NCBI RefSeq assembly: GCF_024362765.1 | Contig: NZ_CP093302.1 | Coordinates: 1,952,001 to 2,016,000 of the forward strand | DNA length: 64,000 bases | Origin: Alkalihalobacillus sp. LMS6 | GTDB taxonomy: Bacteria; Bacillota; Bacilli; Bacillales; Bacillaceae_D | Reading direction: 5' to 3' | In this document: positions 26,030 to 35,513 of the stretch, piece by piece | Position numbering within the stretch: the first letter of the stretch is position 1 | Layout: every line of letters starts with the position of its first letter | The notes under the pieces: generated by a model | What the model saw: only the letters and a program-made list of their open reading frames with translations | What the model was told of the DNA's origin: nothing | Database searches by the model: none | Made by a program: the position numbers and the translations under genes

Positions 26030-27076
26030 TTATGCCCCTTTTCGTCTGCGGTTCTGTCGATAAAGCAACCATGCAAATAATGGCGAACCGACCAGTGCTG
26101 TAATGACGCCAATTGGCAGTTCAGCTGGTGAAACCACTGTGCGTGCTGTTAAATCCGCAAGAATTAAAAAACCACCACCTGTTAATCCTGCCAATGGCAA
26201 TAACCGTTGATGACTTGGTCCCCAAATCAATCGAACCATATGCGGGATGACGAGGCCAACAAAGCCAATTGTTCCTGAAACGGCTACAGCACTTCCGGTT
26301 AATAACGTTGCGGCAACAAGAATGGTAAACTTTTTTCGTTTGACTGATACACCTAAGTGATGGGCACTTGTTTCACCATACATAAGGGCATCAAGTTCAA
26401 TTCGACAAATCCACACTAGAATAGCACCGACAACCAAAAAAGGCAGAATTAAGTAGACATAGGACCACCCTCGCATGCCGACGCTTCCCATTAGCCAATT
26501 AATAATGTGCCGAAGTTCTTCTTGCGACAATGCCACAATTAAGGAAAGCCAAGCACCCAGAAATGAGCTAGCAATAATCCCTGTTAATATAATCGTCTCT
26601 GTCGCAAAGGAACGTTGCACAAGGCGTGTAAACGTAAGAACGATTATTAATGTAACTAACCCTGATAGAATGGAGACAACGGGTAACGTCCACATACCTA
26701 TGAAGGAAAATTGAAAAAAAATTACCGTTACAGCACCTAGAGCAGAACCTGATGATACCCCAATCGTAAATGGATCTGCTAACGGATTTCGTAATAGCCC
26801 TTGAAACGCCGCTCCAGCCATGCCAAGCGAAGCACCTACAAGAAAAGCCAGCAACACACGAGGCAACCGGATTTGCATAATAATTTGTGTATGTGCTTCA
26901 TTTAACGGAACATTAAAAGGAATGTGAAGTCCTTGTTGTAAGATCGTTAAAAAAACGGTCCGCAACGGTATTTGAACACTCCCATAACTTATAGACAATA
27001 AAAAAATAAAGAAGACAATTGCAATGGTAATAAGATAAGGTCCTACTTTCCTTATCCATGTTACAGGTTGACCCAT
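26030..27076 (-). CDS. btuC: FecCD-family permease, vitamin B12 uptake
   Basis: 348 residues with about ten hydrophobic segments. FecCD landmarks include LAFLVGASLGMAGAAFQGLLRNPLADP and GFVGLVIPHMVR near the C-terminus. It forms the membrane channel for the ATPase encoded next. It is the first gene behind the cobalamin riboswitch. No substrate-binding lipoprotein gene is in the operon or nearby. Confidence 0.9.
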   Translation of the reverse strand: MGQPVTWIRKVGPYLITIAIVFFIFLLSISYGSVQIPLRTVFLTILQQGLHIPFNVPLNEAHTQIIMQIRLPRVLLAFLVGASLGMAGAAFQGLLRNPLADPFTIGVSSGSALGAVTVIFFQFSFIGMWTLPVVSILSGLVTLIIVLTFTRLVQRSFATETIILTGIIASSFLGAWLSLIVALSQEELRHIINWLMGSVGMRGWSYVYLILPFLVVGAILVWICRIELDALMYGETSAHHLGVSVKRKKFTILVAATLLTGSAVAVSGTIGFVGLVIPHMVRLIWGPSHQRLLPLAGLTGGGFLILADLTARTVVSPAELPIGVITALVGSPLFAWLLYRQNRRRKGA

Positions 27077-27105
27077 TCTCTACTCCTTACCCTTCCTTGA
27101 AGGAC

Positions 27106-27138
27106 AGAAAAAGCTGCACATGTGAACTCATGTGCAGC
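27106..27138 (-). terminator. Intrinsic terminator of the cobalamin riboswitch
   Basis: Minus-strand GCTGCACATG / CATGTGCAGC, a perfect 10-bp stem with a 6-base loop, then TTTTT. It lies between the aptamer and btuC. Confidence 0.88.
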
Positions 27139-27345
27139 ATGACATTGCTCATTTAAACAATGGTTTCTTTAGTCCACGAAAGAAAATCCGCTTACTTTTA
27201 TGGCAGGTCCTCTGACTTTTACACATGTGTAATTACAGTGGCGGGTCCGTGCTAGATTTTCACTAGCTTCCCCTGTTAAGCAGTCTACAGGCTGCATCCA
27301 TACAAGCTAATCTTTGTAGATAAGCTTACCATTCTTTTGTTTCTT
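27139..27345 (-). promoter_or_regulatory. Cobalamin (AdoCbl) riboswitch of the btu operon
   Basis: The minus strand contains the B12-box series: AAGCTAGTGAAAATCTAGCACGG, followed by ACCCGCCACTGT, with flanking paired segments GCCTGTAGACTGC upstream and GGACCTGCCATAAAAGT downstream. These are the conserved blocks of cobalamin riboswitches. A terminator (27106-27138) follows, so high cobalamin should stop transcription of the uptake operon. Confidence 0.92.
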
Positions 27346-27366
27346 ATGGAACAATAAATATCGCCT

Positions 27367-29142
27367 TTATTCGTCAGTGCCTTCAATTTTTCGCGGAATT
27401 GTAAAGCGAAATGTAGTGCCCTCTCCTAACTTGCTTTGGACTGTGATCGTTCCACCATGGGCTTCCACAATGTTCTTCGCAATCGCGAGGCCAAGACCAG
27501 TCCCACCTCGTTGTCTCGTCCTCGCTTTATCAGCTTTATAAAATCGTTCAAAGACGTATGGTAAGTCTTCTTCAGGTATGCCGGAACCAGAGTCTTGCAC
27601 CGAGAATAAATGAGATTGGGCATCTTTTTCATAATTCAAGTGGACAAATCCACCTTTTTCTGTATGACGAATAGCGTTATGGATTAAGTTTGTTAACACT
27701 TGCTCAATTCGATCTGGATCAAACGATGCAGTTGGATTTCCTTCATTGTGAAACAACTGGATTTCGATTTCTTCCGTTTTTACATAGCTAGAAAATTTCC
27801 GTACAATCCGGTCTAAATAGTCATGAAGCTCCAGCTCATCAAGGTTTAATTCAATATAACCTGCTTCCATACGGGCCAAATCAAGCAGCTCATTAACTAA
27901 GCGTCCCATCCGTAAAGATTCATCATAAATGATTTGCGCTACTTCTTTTTGTTCCGCTTCTGTTGACGTTACGCCAGCGACAATCGCTTCACTATATCCT
28001 TGCAACATCGAAATCGGCGTTCGTAATTCGTGGGATACATTTGCAATAAAGTCTTTACGTAACTTGTCATGTCTGCGTTCTTCAGTAACATCACGAACAA
28101 CGGCAACCGCACCTCGAATGTATTGACCCTCATACAGCGGCGCCATTAAGATTGCCATGCTTCGTCCTTGGACGGTTTTTTCCTGCAATTCTTCATGCTC
28201 TTGTTCTACGACTCGTTCAAACAATGGCTGTAACAGTGCAGGCACTTTCATTTTAACGGATGTATCCGTTTCGCCTTCTTCAAATAACATCATTTGCATC
28301 ATTTGATCAGCTTGAGGGTTTGTCAATCGAACAAGGCCATGCTTATCAAACGTAATAACCCCATCAGCCATACTAAGTAAAATGCGTGAAAGTTGTTCTT
28401 TTTCCTGATTCAGTTCAGAAATATTGCGATTCAGCTCTCGACGCATTCGATTGAACGCAATGGCCAGTTGACCAATCTCGTCTTGCGTTAAAATCGGCAC
28501 TTTCGTATGAAATTTCCCTTGTGCCACTTCAAGTGCGGCTTGCCTCATTTTTCTTAAAGGTGCGGTAATACGAGACGAGAGAAAGAACGCAAAAATGGTC
28601 GTTAAAACGAGCGCAATGCCAGCTGACAAGTAAATTAAACTACGTGTTTCAGAAGCTGCTTCTTCAATTGCCGATAACGGCTGATACAAAAAGATCATTG
28701 CCTCTGACTCACCGGCTTCTATCGGTGCGCCTAAGATAATCATTTCTGTTTTTTCATCCTCTGATCCTGCCAATGAGTAGCTATCCGTTTCAATGACTCG
28801 CTCATCGAACGTCGACCAATTTTGAATTAGTTCAGCGGCAATTTGCTCCCCTTCTCGTCCATCTGCAGTGCTCCACACACCAGCTTGTGGGTCCACTAAC
28901 AAGAGATTGACAGAGAATTCTCGGCTAATCGTTTCTAAATATTCGTACGTACCGTCAAGCTCTTCATGGCCCTCCAAAGTCGATATTGCCATGTTGGCAT
29001 AGCTATTCAATCTCGTTTCCGCTTCTTCAATCGAATTATTTTCTGTAAATCGAAGCATCATGACCATAAGAACGGTTAAGACAACTGTGACAAGAAGCAA
29101 AATCGTTAACCAAAGCTTTCCAACGACACTTTGCCAAAGCAT
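27367..29142 (-). CDS. resE: ResE membrane sensor histidine kinase
   Basis: 591 residues. Membrane segments at about 11-31 and 168-190 enclose an extracytoplasmic domain. HAMP (190-245) and PAS (about 250-355) domains follow. The phospho-acceptor is in SHELRTP (His371), and the ATPase domain has NLIHNAIRHT and GLGLAIAKNI. In B. subtilis ResE responds to oxygen limitation and nitric oxide. Start and ResD stop overlap by one base (TGATG). It stands in the resABCDE order of bacilli. Confidence 0.93.
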   Translation of the reverse strand: MLWQSVVGKLWLTILLLVTVVLTVLMVMMLRFTENNSIEEAETRLNSYANMAISTLEGHEELDGTYEYLETISREFSVNLLLVDPQAGVWSTADGREGEQIAAELIQNWSTFDERVIETDSYSLAGSEDEKTEMIILGAPIEAGESEAMIFLYQPLSAIEEAASETRSLIYLSAGIALVLTTIFAFFLSSRITAPLRKMRQAALEVAQGKFHTKVPILTQDEIGQLAIAFNRMRRELNRNISELNQEKEQLSRILLSMADGVITFDKHGLVRLTNPQADQMMQMMLFEEGETDTSVKMKVPALLQPLFERVVEQEHEELQEKTVQGRSMAILMAPLYEGQYIRGAVAVVRDVTEERRHDKLRKDFIANVSHELRTPISMLQGYSEAIVAGVTSTEAEQKEVAQIIYDESLRMGRLVNELLDLARMEAGYIELNLDELELHDYLDRIVRKFSSYVKTEEIEIQLFHNEGNPTASFDPDRIEQVLTNLIHNAIRHTEKGGFVHLNYEKDAQSHLFSVQDSGSGIPEEDLPYVFERFYKADKARTRQRGGTGLGLAIAKNIVEAHGGTITVQSKLGEGTTFRFTIPRKIEGTDE

Positions 29143-29858
29143 CAGCCGCTAACAGCCTCAAATTTATAGCCTACACCCCAAACCGTTGAAATAATTGACG
29201 ATACTTCCGGCGAGACACGATTTAGTTTTTCACGTAGCCGCTTAATATGCGTATCAACCGTTCGTAAATCACCAAAGAATTCATAATTCCAAACATCTTT
29301 TAATAATTGTTCACGAGAAAATACTTTATCCGGTGATTGCGCTAAATAAAAGAGTAGCTCATATTCTTTCGGCGTTAAGTTAATTTCCTGTTGGTTTACA
29401 CTAACACGATGCGCATCATTATCGATTGTAAGCGGACCAAATACAAGCATGTCTTTCGTATGCGTATCTGTTTGCACAAATTGTGTGGCTGATGCGCGTC
29501 TTAACAGTGCTTTAACACGTAAAACAACTTCTCTTGGGCTGAATGGCTTTACAATATAATCATCTGCGCCAACTTCAAATCCTTGGACACGATTCGCTTC
29601 TTCGCCTTTAGCGGTTAACATCATAACAGGCGTCGCTTTTGACTTGCGAAGTTCCTGACACATTTCAATTCCATCCATACCAGGCATCATAACGTCAAGC
29701 AAAATTAAATCGTAATCGACTTCTAGCGCTTTATGCAACGCTTCTTCTCCATTTGTTGCTTCATCTATTTGATACTCTTCTCTTTCAAGGTACATCTTTA
29801 ATAATCGACGAATACGGTCTTCATCATCAACGATAAGAATACTTGGTTGATAATCCAT
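29142..29858 (-). CDS. resD: ResD response regulator
   Basis: 238 residues. Receiver domain with Asp11/Asp12, Asp55 (ILLDVMM) and VKPF. A winged helix from about residue 145 ends WGVGYKF. ResD activates anaerobic and respiratory genes in bacilli. The frame extends to 29900, but AGGAGG is 6 nt before the ATG at 29858. A terminator stands between resC and resD, so resDE has its own promoter in the region 29860-29980. Confidence 0.93.
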   Translation of the reverse strand: MDYQPSILIVDDEDRIRRLLKMYLEREEYQIDEATNGEEALHKALEVDYDLILLDVMMPGMDGIEMCQELRKSKATPVMMLTAKGEEANRVQGFEVGADDYIVKPFSPREVVLRVKALLRRASATQFVQTDTHTKDMLVFGPLTIDNDAHRVSVNQQEINLTPKEYELLFYLAQSPDKVFSREQLLKDVWNYEFFGDLRTVDTHIKRLREKLNRVSPEVSSIISTVWGVGYKFEAVSG

Positions 29859-29984
29859 TAGTAACCTCCTATAGTGCACTTCTCTTTTCATTATAAACAT
29901 GCATGAGCGGTTTTATTTATTGCGATCCATTTTAGTCTATCACGGTTGAAAAACATTACGCCAATCATGGAACACAAATTCGTG

Positions 29985-30021
29985 AAAAAAAAGAATTGCT
30001 ACAATACAATTGTAACAATTC
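29985..30021 (-). terminator. Intrinsic terminator between resC and resD
   Basis: Minus strand GAATTGTTACAAT / ATTGTAGCAATTC (one mismatch, loop of three) followed by eight T, 17 bases after the resC stop. It separates resABC from resDE. Confidence 0.82.
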
Positions 30022-30037
30022 CGTCATAGTTGATGCA

Positions 30038-31228
30038 TTATGAAGCGTAAGAATGCAAACCTGCAATGACCAAGTTTACAAACACTAGGTTAAACATAAT
30101 AATAGCAAACCCTATAACACAAAGCCAAGCTGACTTTTCTCCATGCCAACCTTTGTTTAAACGTAAGTGTAAGTATGCGGCGTAAAACAAAAATGTAATA
30201 AGTGCCCATACTTCTTTAGGATCCCAGCCCCAAAATCTTGACCAGGCAATTTGTGCCCAGATCATCGCAAAGATTAATCCACCTAGCGCGAAAACTGGAA
30301 AACCAATCGCAATTGCGCGATAGCTAAATTCATCAAGAGTGGATGGATTTGACACTTTAAGAAGCGGCTGAATCGCCAGTCCAATTCTTTTACGTAGCAG
30401 CAAGCGAATGAGCCAGTATAGAACGACACCAACTGCAAAAGCCCAAATTAGCGTGTTAAGATCACTCGCTTCAATGTTTCCTGGTACCGTAAAGAGTGGT
30501 TCCATCGCCCCTTCTGTTTGAAGCTCTCCTTCATTCGGACCAATCAAAGGCGGCACCTCATACACGACCGTTGCTTCTTGCTCATTTTCATCGATGTAGC
30601 TAAACGTTGCTTCATAGTTCGCTGCAGAGAAACCGTGCGCGACAAGAGCATGAGCCACAACGCAAAGCAATCCGTACATCATTAATTCAATAATACGCGG
30701 CTTCCAACTTTTTTGCTTTAAATCAAGGGTTCGTAATAAATAGGCAAGACCCGCGGCAAAACCGATTGCGAGCAAGCCTTGTCCAATTACTGTTGTTATG
30801 ATATGTAATTTCAACATAAGCGGCATTTGCAGCGAAGGCACGAGAGGTGCAACCGCTGTCGAAAACGTCGATGCATACACGATAAGCAGCATGACCGTTG
30901 GCATCGTAAATAAGCCAACAACATCCGCTCGGTTTGGGTAAATAAAATAAATGATGCAAAACGCAAGGGCAATCGCAATCGCTAATGCGGTCATGTATTC
31001 AAACATATTACTAACTGGTGCATGACCGGAAACAGACCACCTTGCAAAGAAATAACCGAGGGAAAGCGCAAGTCCAATAATTGAAAACACGATCCCCCAT
31101 TTGCTTGCTTTTGTTTGCGTATGCGTCTGCTCTTTTCTTTGTTTCGACAAAGAAAAAGCAAAGAAAATGGTTGCCGTTAAAAACGCAAAAAACGCAACAA
31201 GCAGTAAATTAAAACTTAAACTAAGCAT
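30038..31228 (-). CDS. resC: Cytochrome c biogenesis protein ResC (CcsA/CcsB family)
   Basis: 396 residues with about eight membrane segments, starting MLSLSFN with GAGGAG 7 nt before the ATG at 31228. The heme-handling tryptophan-rich motif WGWDPKEVW lies near residue 315. With ResB it moves heme across the membrane and attaches it to apocytochromes c (System II). The start overlaps the resB stop by 8 nt. The frame is open upstream to 31294 inside resB, which is not used. Confidence 0.93.
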   Translation of the reverse strand: MLSLSFNLLLVAFFAFLTATIFFAFSLSKQRKEQTHTQTKASKWGIVFSIIGLALSLGYFFARWSVSGHAPVSNMFEYMTALAIAIALAFCIIYFIYPNRADVVGLFTMPTVMLLIVYASTFSTAVAPLVPSLQMPLMLKLHIITTVIGQGLLAIGFAAGLAYLLRTLDLKQKSWKPRIIELMMYGLLCVVAHALVAHGFSAANYEATFSYIDENEQEATVVYEVPPLIGPNEGELQTEGAMEPLFTVPGNIEASDLNTLIWAFAVGVVLYWLIRLLLRKRIGLAIQPLLKVSNPSTLDEFSYRAIAIGFPVFALGGLIFAMIWAQIAWSRFWGWDPKEVWALITFLFYAAYLHLRLNKGWHGEKSAWLCVIGFAIIMFNLVFVNLVIAGLHSYAS

Positions 31229-32879
31229 GTTTATCTCCTCTTTTCCCCGAATCTTCATTCGAGCTTTCCGAATCTTTCTGCTCTTCTTGGTCAATCGGAG
31301 TGTTTACATTCGTGTCCTGAAGGCTTTCATTCATTTCCTTTTGGAACGACATCCAATTTCGATTTGTATGACCTGCTACCCAAATTTTATCGTTCGTCTG
31401 CTGGATCCAAATGCGTCGATGAGCCCAATACGAACCTTGTACAAGACCAATAATAAAAATACTTCCTCCAGCAATTAACAGCGGCAACGTTTCATCTTTT
31501 CGTACCGTTAAAATACTTACATTTGCCAAATCAACATCAACAAACGTCATCTTATACTCATTATCTTCTAACGGTTCAAGATTTTGCTGGATACCGACGA
31601 CACTTGTTTCTCCTTCAGGCGTTTCTGGTGTTGTCATCTCGAAAATAAAATAAGGATTATCCGGAATATTGTTTAAGGTGGACGGCTCATTATTCGAATT
31701 CATATAGAAATTCGGGAAATAATTCACTAGCCGAACAGCATAGCCATCACCTAAATCATAATCGGCTTCTGGATTAATTAAATTAATGGTTAATTCACCA
31801 AAGGTTTCAGCTGATTCTTTATGCTCTAGCGTAAACGTCATCTCATGAAGTTCATTTTCGCGATAATCGGTTTGATAGAGGGAAAATGAATCAAACTGTA
31901 ACGGATCATTAACGAGAATGTTTTTTTCTTTTACTTGTTCAATGGAATCGTCGCCCAAGATTCCTGAGCGCTTATAAAGAACGGCATCGGTTTCAAAGGA
32001 CTCTGTTACAATTGAATTGCCTTGCTCAAACGATTCTTGAAAGCGCTCGTCCTCTTCATCGTAATAGCTGATTGAAAAACCACGGTTCTCAACAAGGTAT
32101 TCGGATGCTTCTGGCACTGGTGCCCGCTCTCCCTCTCGCACCCACATCGTTGCGTCCACATACATCCCTGGCAAATAGCGCATGAGGCAGCCCGCTAGAA
32201 AGAGAATTAACCCGACGTGATTTACGTAAGGACCCCAACGAGCAAAGCGGTTTTTTTCTGCTAAAAGATTGCCATTTTCTTCACGAACCTTGTAGCGCTT
32301 TTTTATTAAGTTTTGCTTTACTTTTTCTAAATCGGCAGACGCCGCTTGCGTTGTTTCGGTCGTGGCAAATAGTCTTTGCCTTGTCATAAAGTGCGGATGT
32401 CTTGTGACCCGTTGTGCTTTTAATGCTTTATAAAGCGGAATCCCACGATCAAAACTTGCTACAATAATTGAGACTGCTAACATAATGATAAGCGTTATGT
32501 ACCACCAAGAACTGTAAAGCTCATTTAAGCCAAGGTTATAGTAAAGCAATCCAAGCGATCCATATTCTCGCTCGTAAAACGTTGCTGCTTCTTCAAGACC
32601 AGGACGTAGGTTTTCTTGTGGAAATAACGTACCAACCGCCGACGCAACTAACAAAATGACAATCAGCCAAATGCCAACTTTTACCGATGAAAAAAATGCC
32701 CAAATTCGATCTAATACTGTGCGCTTTTGCTTCTTTGAACGAATCGCGGCTCCCTCATAACGCATATTGACGCCTTCGGTTTTTGCCTCTTCCGTTAGAG
32801 GCTTTCCACATGCCGCGCACATGTCCGTTCCTTTTTTATTGACATGACCACATTCACACGTCACGTGCTCTTCTTTCAT
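31221..32879 (-). CDS. resB: Cytochrome c biogenesis protein ResB (Ccs1 family)
   Basis: 552 residues. A short N-terminal zinc-ribbon-like motif (CECGH and CAACG, residues 8-24) precedes four membrane segments (about 62-82, 119-140, 219-238 and 455-475). A large outside domain of about 220 residues lies between the third and fourth. Works with ResC in System II cytochrome c assembly. It follows resA by 15 bases. The N-terminal zinc ribbon is usual in Bacillus ResB. Confidence 0.92.
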   Translation of the reverse strand: MKEEHVTCECGHVNKKGTDMCAACGKPLTEEAKTEGVNMRYEGAAIRSKKQKRTVLDRIWAFFSSVKVGIWLIVILLVASAVGTLFPQENLRPGLEEAATFYEREYGSLGLLYYNLGLNELYSSWWYITLIIMLAVSIIVASFDRGIPLYKALKAQRVTRHPHFMTRQRLFATTETTQAASADLEKVKQNLIKKRYKVREENGNLLAEKNRFARWGPYVNHVGLILFLAGCLMRYLPGMYVDATMWVREGERAPVPEASEYLVENRGFSISYYDEEDERFQESFEQGNSIVTESFETDAVLYKRSGILGDDSIEQVKEKNILVNDPLQFDSFSLYQTDYRENELHEMTFTLEHKESAETFGELTINLINPEADYDLGDGYAVRLVNYFPNFYMNSNNEPSTLNNIPDNPYFIFEMTTPETPEGETSVVGIQQNLEPLEDNEYKMTFVDVDLANVSILTVRKDETLPLLIAGGSIFIIGLVQGSYWAHRRIWIQQTNDKIWVAGHTNRNWMSFQKEMNESLQDTNVNTPIDQEEQKDSESSNEDSGKRGDKHA

Positions 32880-32894
32880 CTTCTCACCCCCGTC

Positions 32895-33422
32895 TTACCC
32901 CTCGGGTACTACCTTTTCAAATAAATCCCTTACCATTGCTTCAGTCATTTCCCCTTGATAATAGTGCTGGACTTCACCATGCTCATCAATAACAAGTGTT
33001 GCCGGCAATGGACGAATTCCATAGGCACGGGTTACTTCTTGTCTACTATCGATTGCAATGGGAAACGTTAAATTGTGACGAGAAACGAACGAATTGACTG
33101 TTAACTCAGACTCGTCCACATTAATCGCAATCATTTCAACATCATCTTCGTATTCTTTATAAATGGATTCAATATGCGGCATTTCGCGCTCACACGGTTC
33201 ACAATACGTGGCCCAAAAATTTACGAAGACCCCTTTGCCTTCTTGTTGCGCCATTTCAAAACGATTGTCATTTAAATCACGCAAAGCAAAGTTTTCAGCT
33301 TGATCCCCTGCACGAACGACCCCATCATTTGATTGAGAATTGGCATAAAACGTATAGCCAATTGCACCCGCAATAACTAGCAAGATCGCAAGACGAGTTA
33401 TTGTACGCTTTTTTTTGCTCAA
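32895..33422 (-). CDS. resA: Thiol-disulfide oxidoreductase ResA
   Basis: 175 residues. An N-terminal membrane anchor (about 8-26) and an outside thioredoxin fold with active site Cys74-Glu-Pro-Cys77 (WATYCEPC). ResA reduces the heme-binding cysteines of apocytochrome c before heme attachment. First gene of the resABC unit. Confidence 0.93.
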   Translation of the reverse strand: MSKKKRTITRLAILLVIAGAIGYTFYANSQSNDGVVRAGDQAENFALRDLNDNRFEMAQQEGKGVFVNFWATYCEPCEREMPHIESIYKEYEDDVEMIAINVDESELTVNSFVSRHNLTFPIAIDSRQEVTRAYGIRPLPATLVIDEHGEVQHYYQGEMTEAMVRDLFEKVVPEG

Positions 33423-33501
33423 CGGATGCGCCCCCCTTCTTTTTGTGAACGTTTTCGTACACTTCTATTATAACGTGGGAAAGAAGTGAATTTTATCTTT
33501 T

Positions 33502-34230
33502 TTATGACGGTTTCGTGACAGCCAAATCTTTTAGTTGTTTGATTTCAATGGCTTTTATTGCACGGTACTCACCTGGATTTAAGTTGCCTAACGTTAAAAA
33601 ACTAAATCGCTCTCGCTTTAGTTTTTCTACTTCGTAGCCAAATGCTTCCATCATTCGACGAACTTGACGGTTTTTCCCTTCGTGAATAATGATTCGAATA
33701 ATCGATGTGTTTTTCTTTCGATCGCTTGAAAGCAACTTCACTTTCGCTGGAGCTGTTACACCATCATCAAGCTTCACGCCTGTCTCAAGTTGTTTTAGCT
33801 CCTTGCGATCAGGTATGCCCTTTATCTTTACAACGTATTCTTTTTCAATCTTAAATTTTGGATGCATTAACAAATTGGCAAAATCACCATCGTTGGTTAA
33901 TAACAACAACCCTGATGTATCGTAATCAAGACGGCCTACAGGATAAATCCGTTGCGGGACATCGATAAGATCGGTTACTTTTTTTCGACCTTTTTCATCG
34001 TTTGATGTTGAAATGAAGCCTGTTGGTTTATAAAGTAAGTAATAGACTGGTTCTTCTTTATCTAATGGGACGCCATCCACTTCTACTTGATCTTTATTCG
34101 GGTTCACTTTTACCCCTAGTTCTGTTACACGTTTTCCGTTTACCTTTACTCGCCCAGCTGTAATGTATTCTTCTGCTTTTCTTCTTGATGCCACGCCTGC
34201 TTGAGCGATGACTTTCTGTAATCGTTCCAT
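33502..34230 (-). CDS. rluB: Ribosomal large subunit pseudouridine synthase B
   Basis: 242 residues from the ATG at 34230 (GAGGTG 6 nt upstream). An upstream ATG trio opens the frame but lacks that site. An N-terminal S4 RNA-binding domain (1-60) precedes the synthase core with the catalytic motif GRLDYDTSGLLL (Asp). The protein modifies 23S rRNA. It stands between spmB and resA, as in B. subtilis (ypuL). Confidence 0.93.
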   Translation of the reverse strand: MERLQKVIAQAGVASRRKAEEYITAGRVKVNGKRVTELGVKVNPNKDQVEVDGVPLDKEEPVYYLLYKPTGFISTSNDEKGRKKVTDLIDVPQRIYPVGRLDYDTSGLLLLTNDGDFANLLMHPKFKIEKEYVVKIKGIPDRKELKQLETGVKLDDGVTAPAKVKLLSSDRKKNTSIIRIIIHEGKNRQVRRMMEAFGYEVEKLKRERFSFLTLGNLNPGEYRAIKAIEIKQLKDLAVTKPS

Positions 34231-34332
34231 CTTTCTCACCTCTTGCATCATCATAACGAGTTTTCGATTGTGTTACAAGTGTACGTTCTAAGTTTCCTTC
34301 TAGCTCAACCCATTGCCTAACGCATAAAAACG

Positions 34333-34374
34333 AAAAAAAGCCTCCCTTATCAACAAGAGTTAATAAGATGTGGC
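34333..34374 (-). terminator. Intrinsic terminator after spmB
   Basis: Minus strand AGCCACATCTTAT / ATAAGGGAGGCT with mismatches and a 12-base loop, then seven T. It lies ten bases after the spmB stop. Confidence 0.78.
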
Positions 34375-34383
34375 TCTCAATTA

Positions 34384-34917
34384 TTATGAACCGAATAATA
34401 AGCTAACAATAAAAATTGCGGCAATAATTCCAACCAAATCAGCAAGCAGTCCAACTTTTAAAGCATCCCCCATTTTCTTAATTCCGACCGCTCCAAAATA
34501 AACGGTCAAGATGTAAAATGTCGTGTCTGTGCTTCCTTGAAGCGTTGCTGCAAGTCGCCCGACATAAGAATCGGGCCCGTGGACAGCTGTTAAATCCGTC
34601 ATTAAACCGAGCGCACCTGTACCTGAAATCGGCCTTAGTAGAGCAAGCGGAACAATATCAGCTGGAACGCCTACCCATGATAGAACTGGTGCCATCGCCG
34701 ACACAAGGGCTTCCATCGCTCCAGATGCACGGAATACATAAATCGCGACAAGCATGCCGACAAGATAAGGAATAATCGAGATAGACATACCGAATCCTTC
34801 TTTCGCGCCAGATACAAATACTTCATAAGTAGGGACTTTACGGATGGTAGCAATGAGGATTACCATCCCGATCAGTAGTGGAATCATCCAAACGGATAGT
34901 GCCGTCAACCATTCCAT
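34384..34917 (-). CDS. spmB: Spore maturation protein B
   Basis: 177 residues with about five membrane segments and the nucleoside-recognition (Gate-type) pattern including RPISGTGALG. Works with SpmA in dehydration of the spore core. Overlaps the spmA stop by one base (TAATG). Part of dacB-spmA-spmB, a mother-cell sporulation operon in B. subtilis. Confidence 0.93.
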   Translation of the reverse strand: MEWLTALSVWMIPLLIGMVILIATIRKVPTYEVFVSGAKEGFGMSISIIPYLVGMLVAIYVFRASGAMEALVSAMAPVLSWVGVPADIVPLALLRPISGTGALGLMTDLTAVHGPDSYVGRLAATLQGSTDTTFYILTVYFGAVGIKKMGDALKVGLLADLVGIIAAIFIVSLLFGS

Positions 34918-35513
34918 TAAGACGACCTCCCTTTTCGACTACGCAAATAGTAAAAAAAGCGGTCAATACAAATGGCGCCAATCATCGCGCATCCAGATGC
35001 AAAAATTGTTGTACTAACGATGTCTGTTGGCGCCTCAGAACCATAAGACATCCGAATTGAAATGACTGTCGTGGGGACAAGGGTCAAGCATGCTGTATTA
35101 AGCGCAAGCAGCGTAATCATGGAACGGCTCGCTTCATCTTTGCCACCATTTAAGTTTTTCAATTCTTCCATTGCCTTAATCCCCATCGGCGTAGCCGCAT
35201 TTCCTAATCCAAATACATTTGCCGTTAAGTTTGATAAAATGTACCCCATTGCCGGGTGATCTTTCGGTACGTCTGGAAACACTCTTCTAGCAATCGGATG
35301 TACCATTTTTGCTAATTGCGTTAAAAGACCTGCTTTCTCGGCGACTTTCATCAAGCCTAACCAAAACGTCAGAACACTAATAAGACCAATACAAATGGCG
35401 ACCGCTTCTTTTGCCCCATTAAACACACCTTCCGTCACTTCACTCATCGTTCCATTAACCGCTGCGTACACCAATCCGATAAGAAGCATCCCGGCCCAAA
35501 TATAATTAATCAT
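34917..35513 (-). CDS. spmA: Spore maturation protein A
   Basis: 198 residues, multi-pass membrane protein with the Gate-type motif GLGNAATPMG. Partner of SpmB in spore core dehydration. The ATG overlaps the dacB stop by 4 nt (ATGA), so it is translated together with dacB. Confidence 0.93.
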   Translation of the reverse strand: MINYIWAGMLLIGLVYAAVNGTMSEVTEGVFNGAKEAVAICIGLISVLTFWLGLMKVAEKAGLLTQLAKMVHPIARRVFPDVPKDHPAMGYILSNLTANVFGLGNAATPMGIKAMEELKNLNGGKDEASRSMITLLALNTACLTLVPTTVISIRMSYGSEAPTDIVSTTIFASGCAMIGAICIDRFFYYLRSRKGRSS

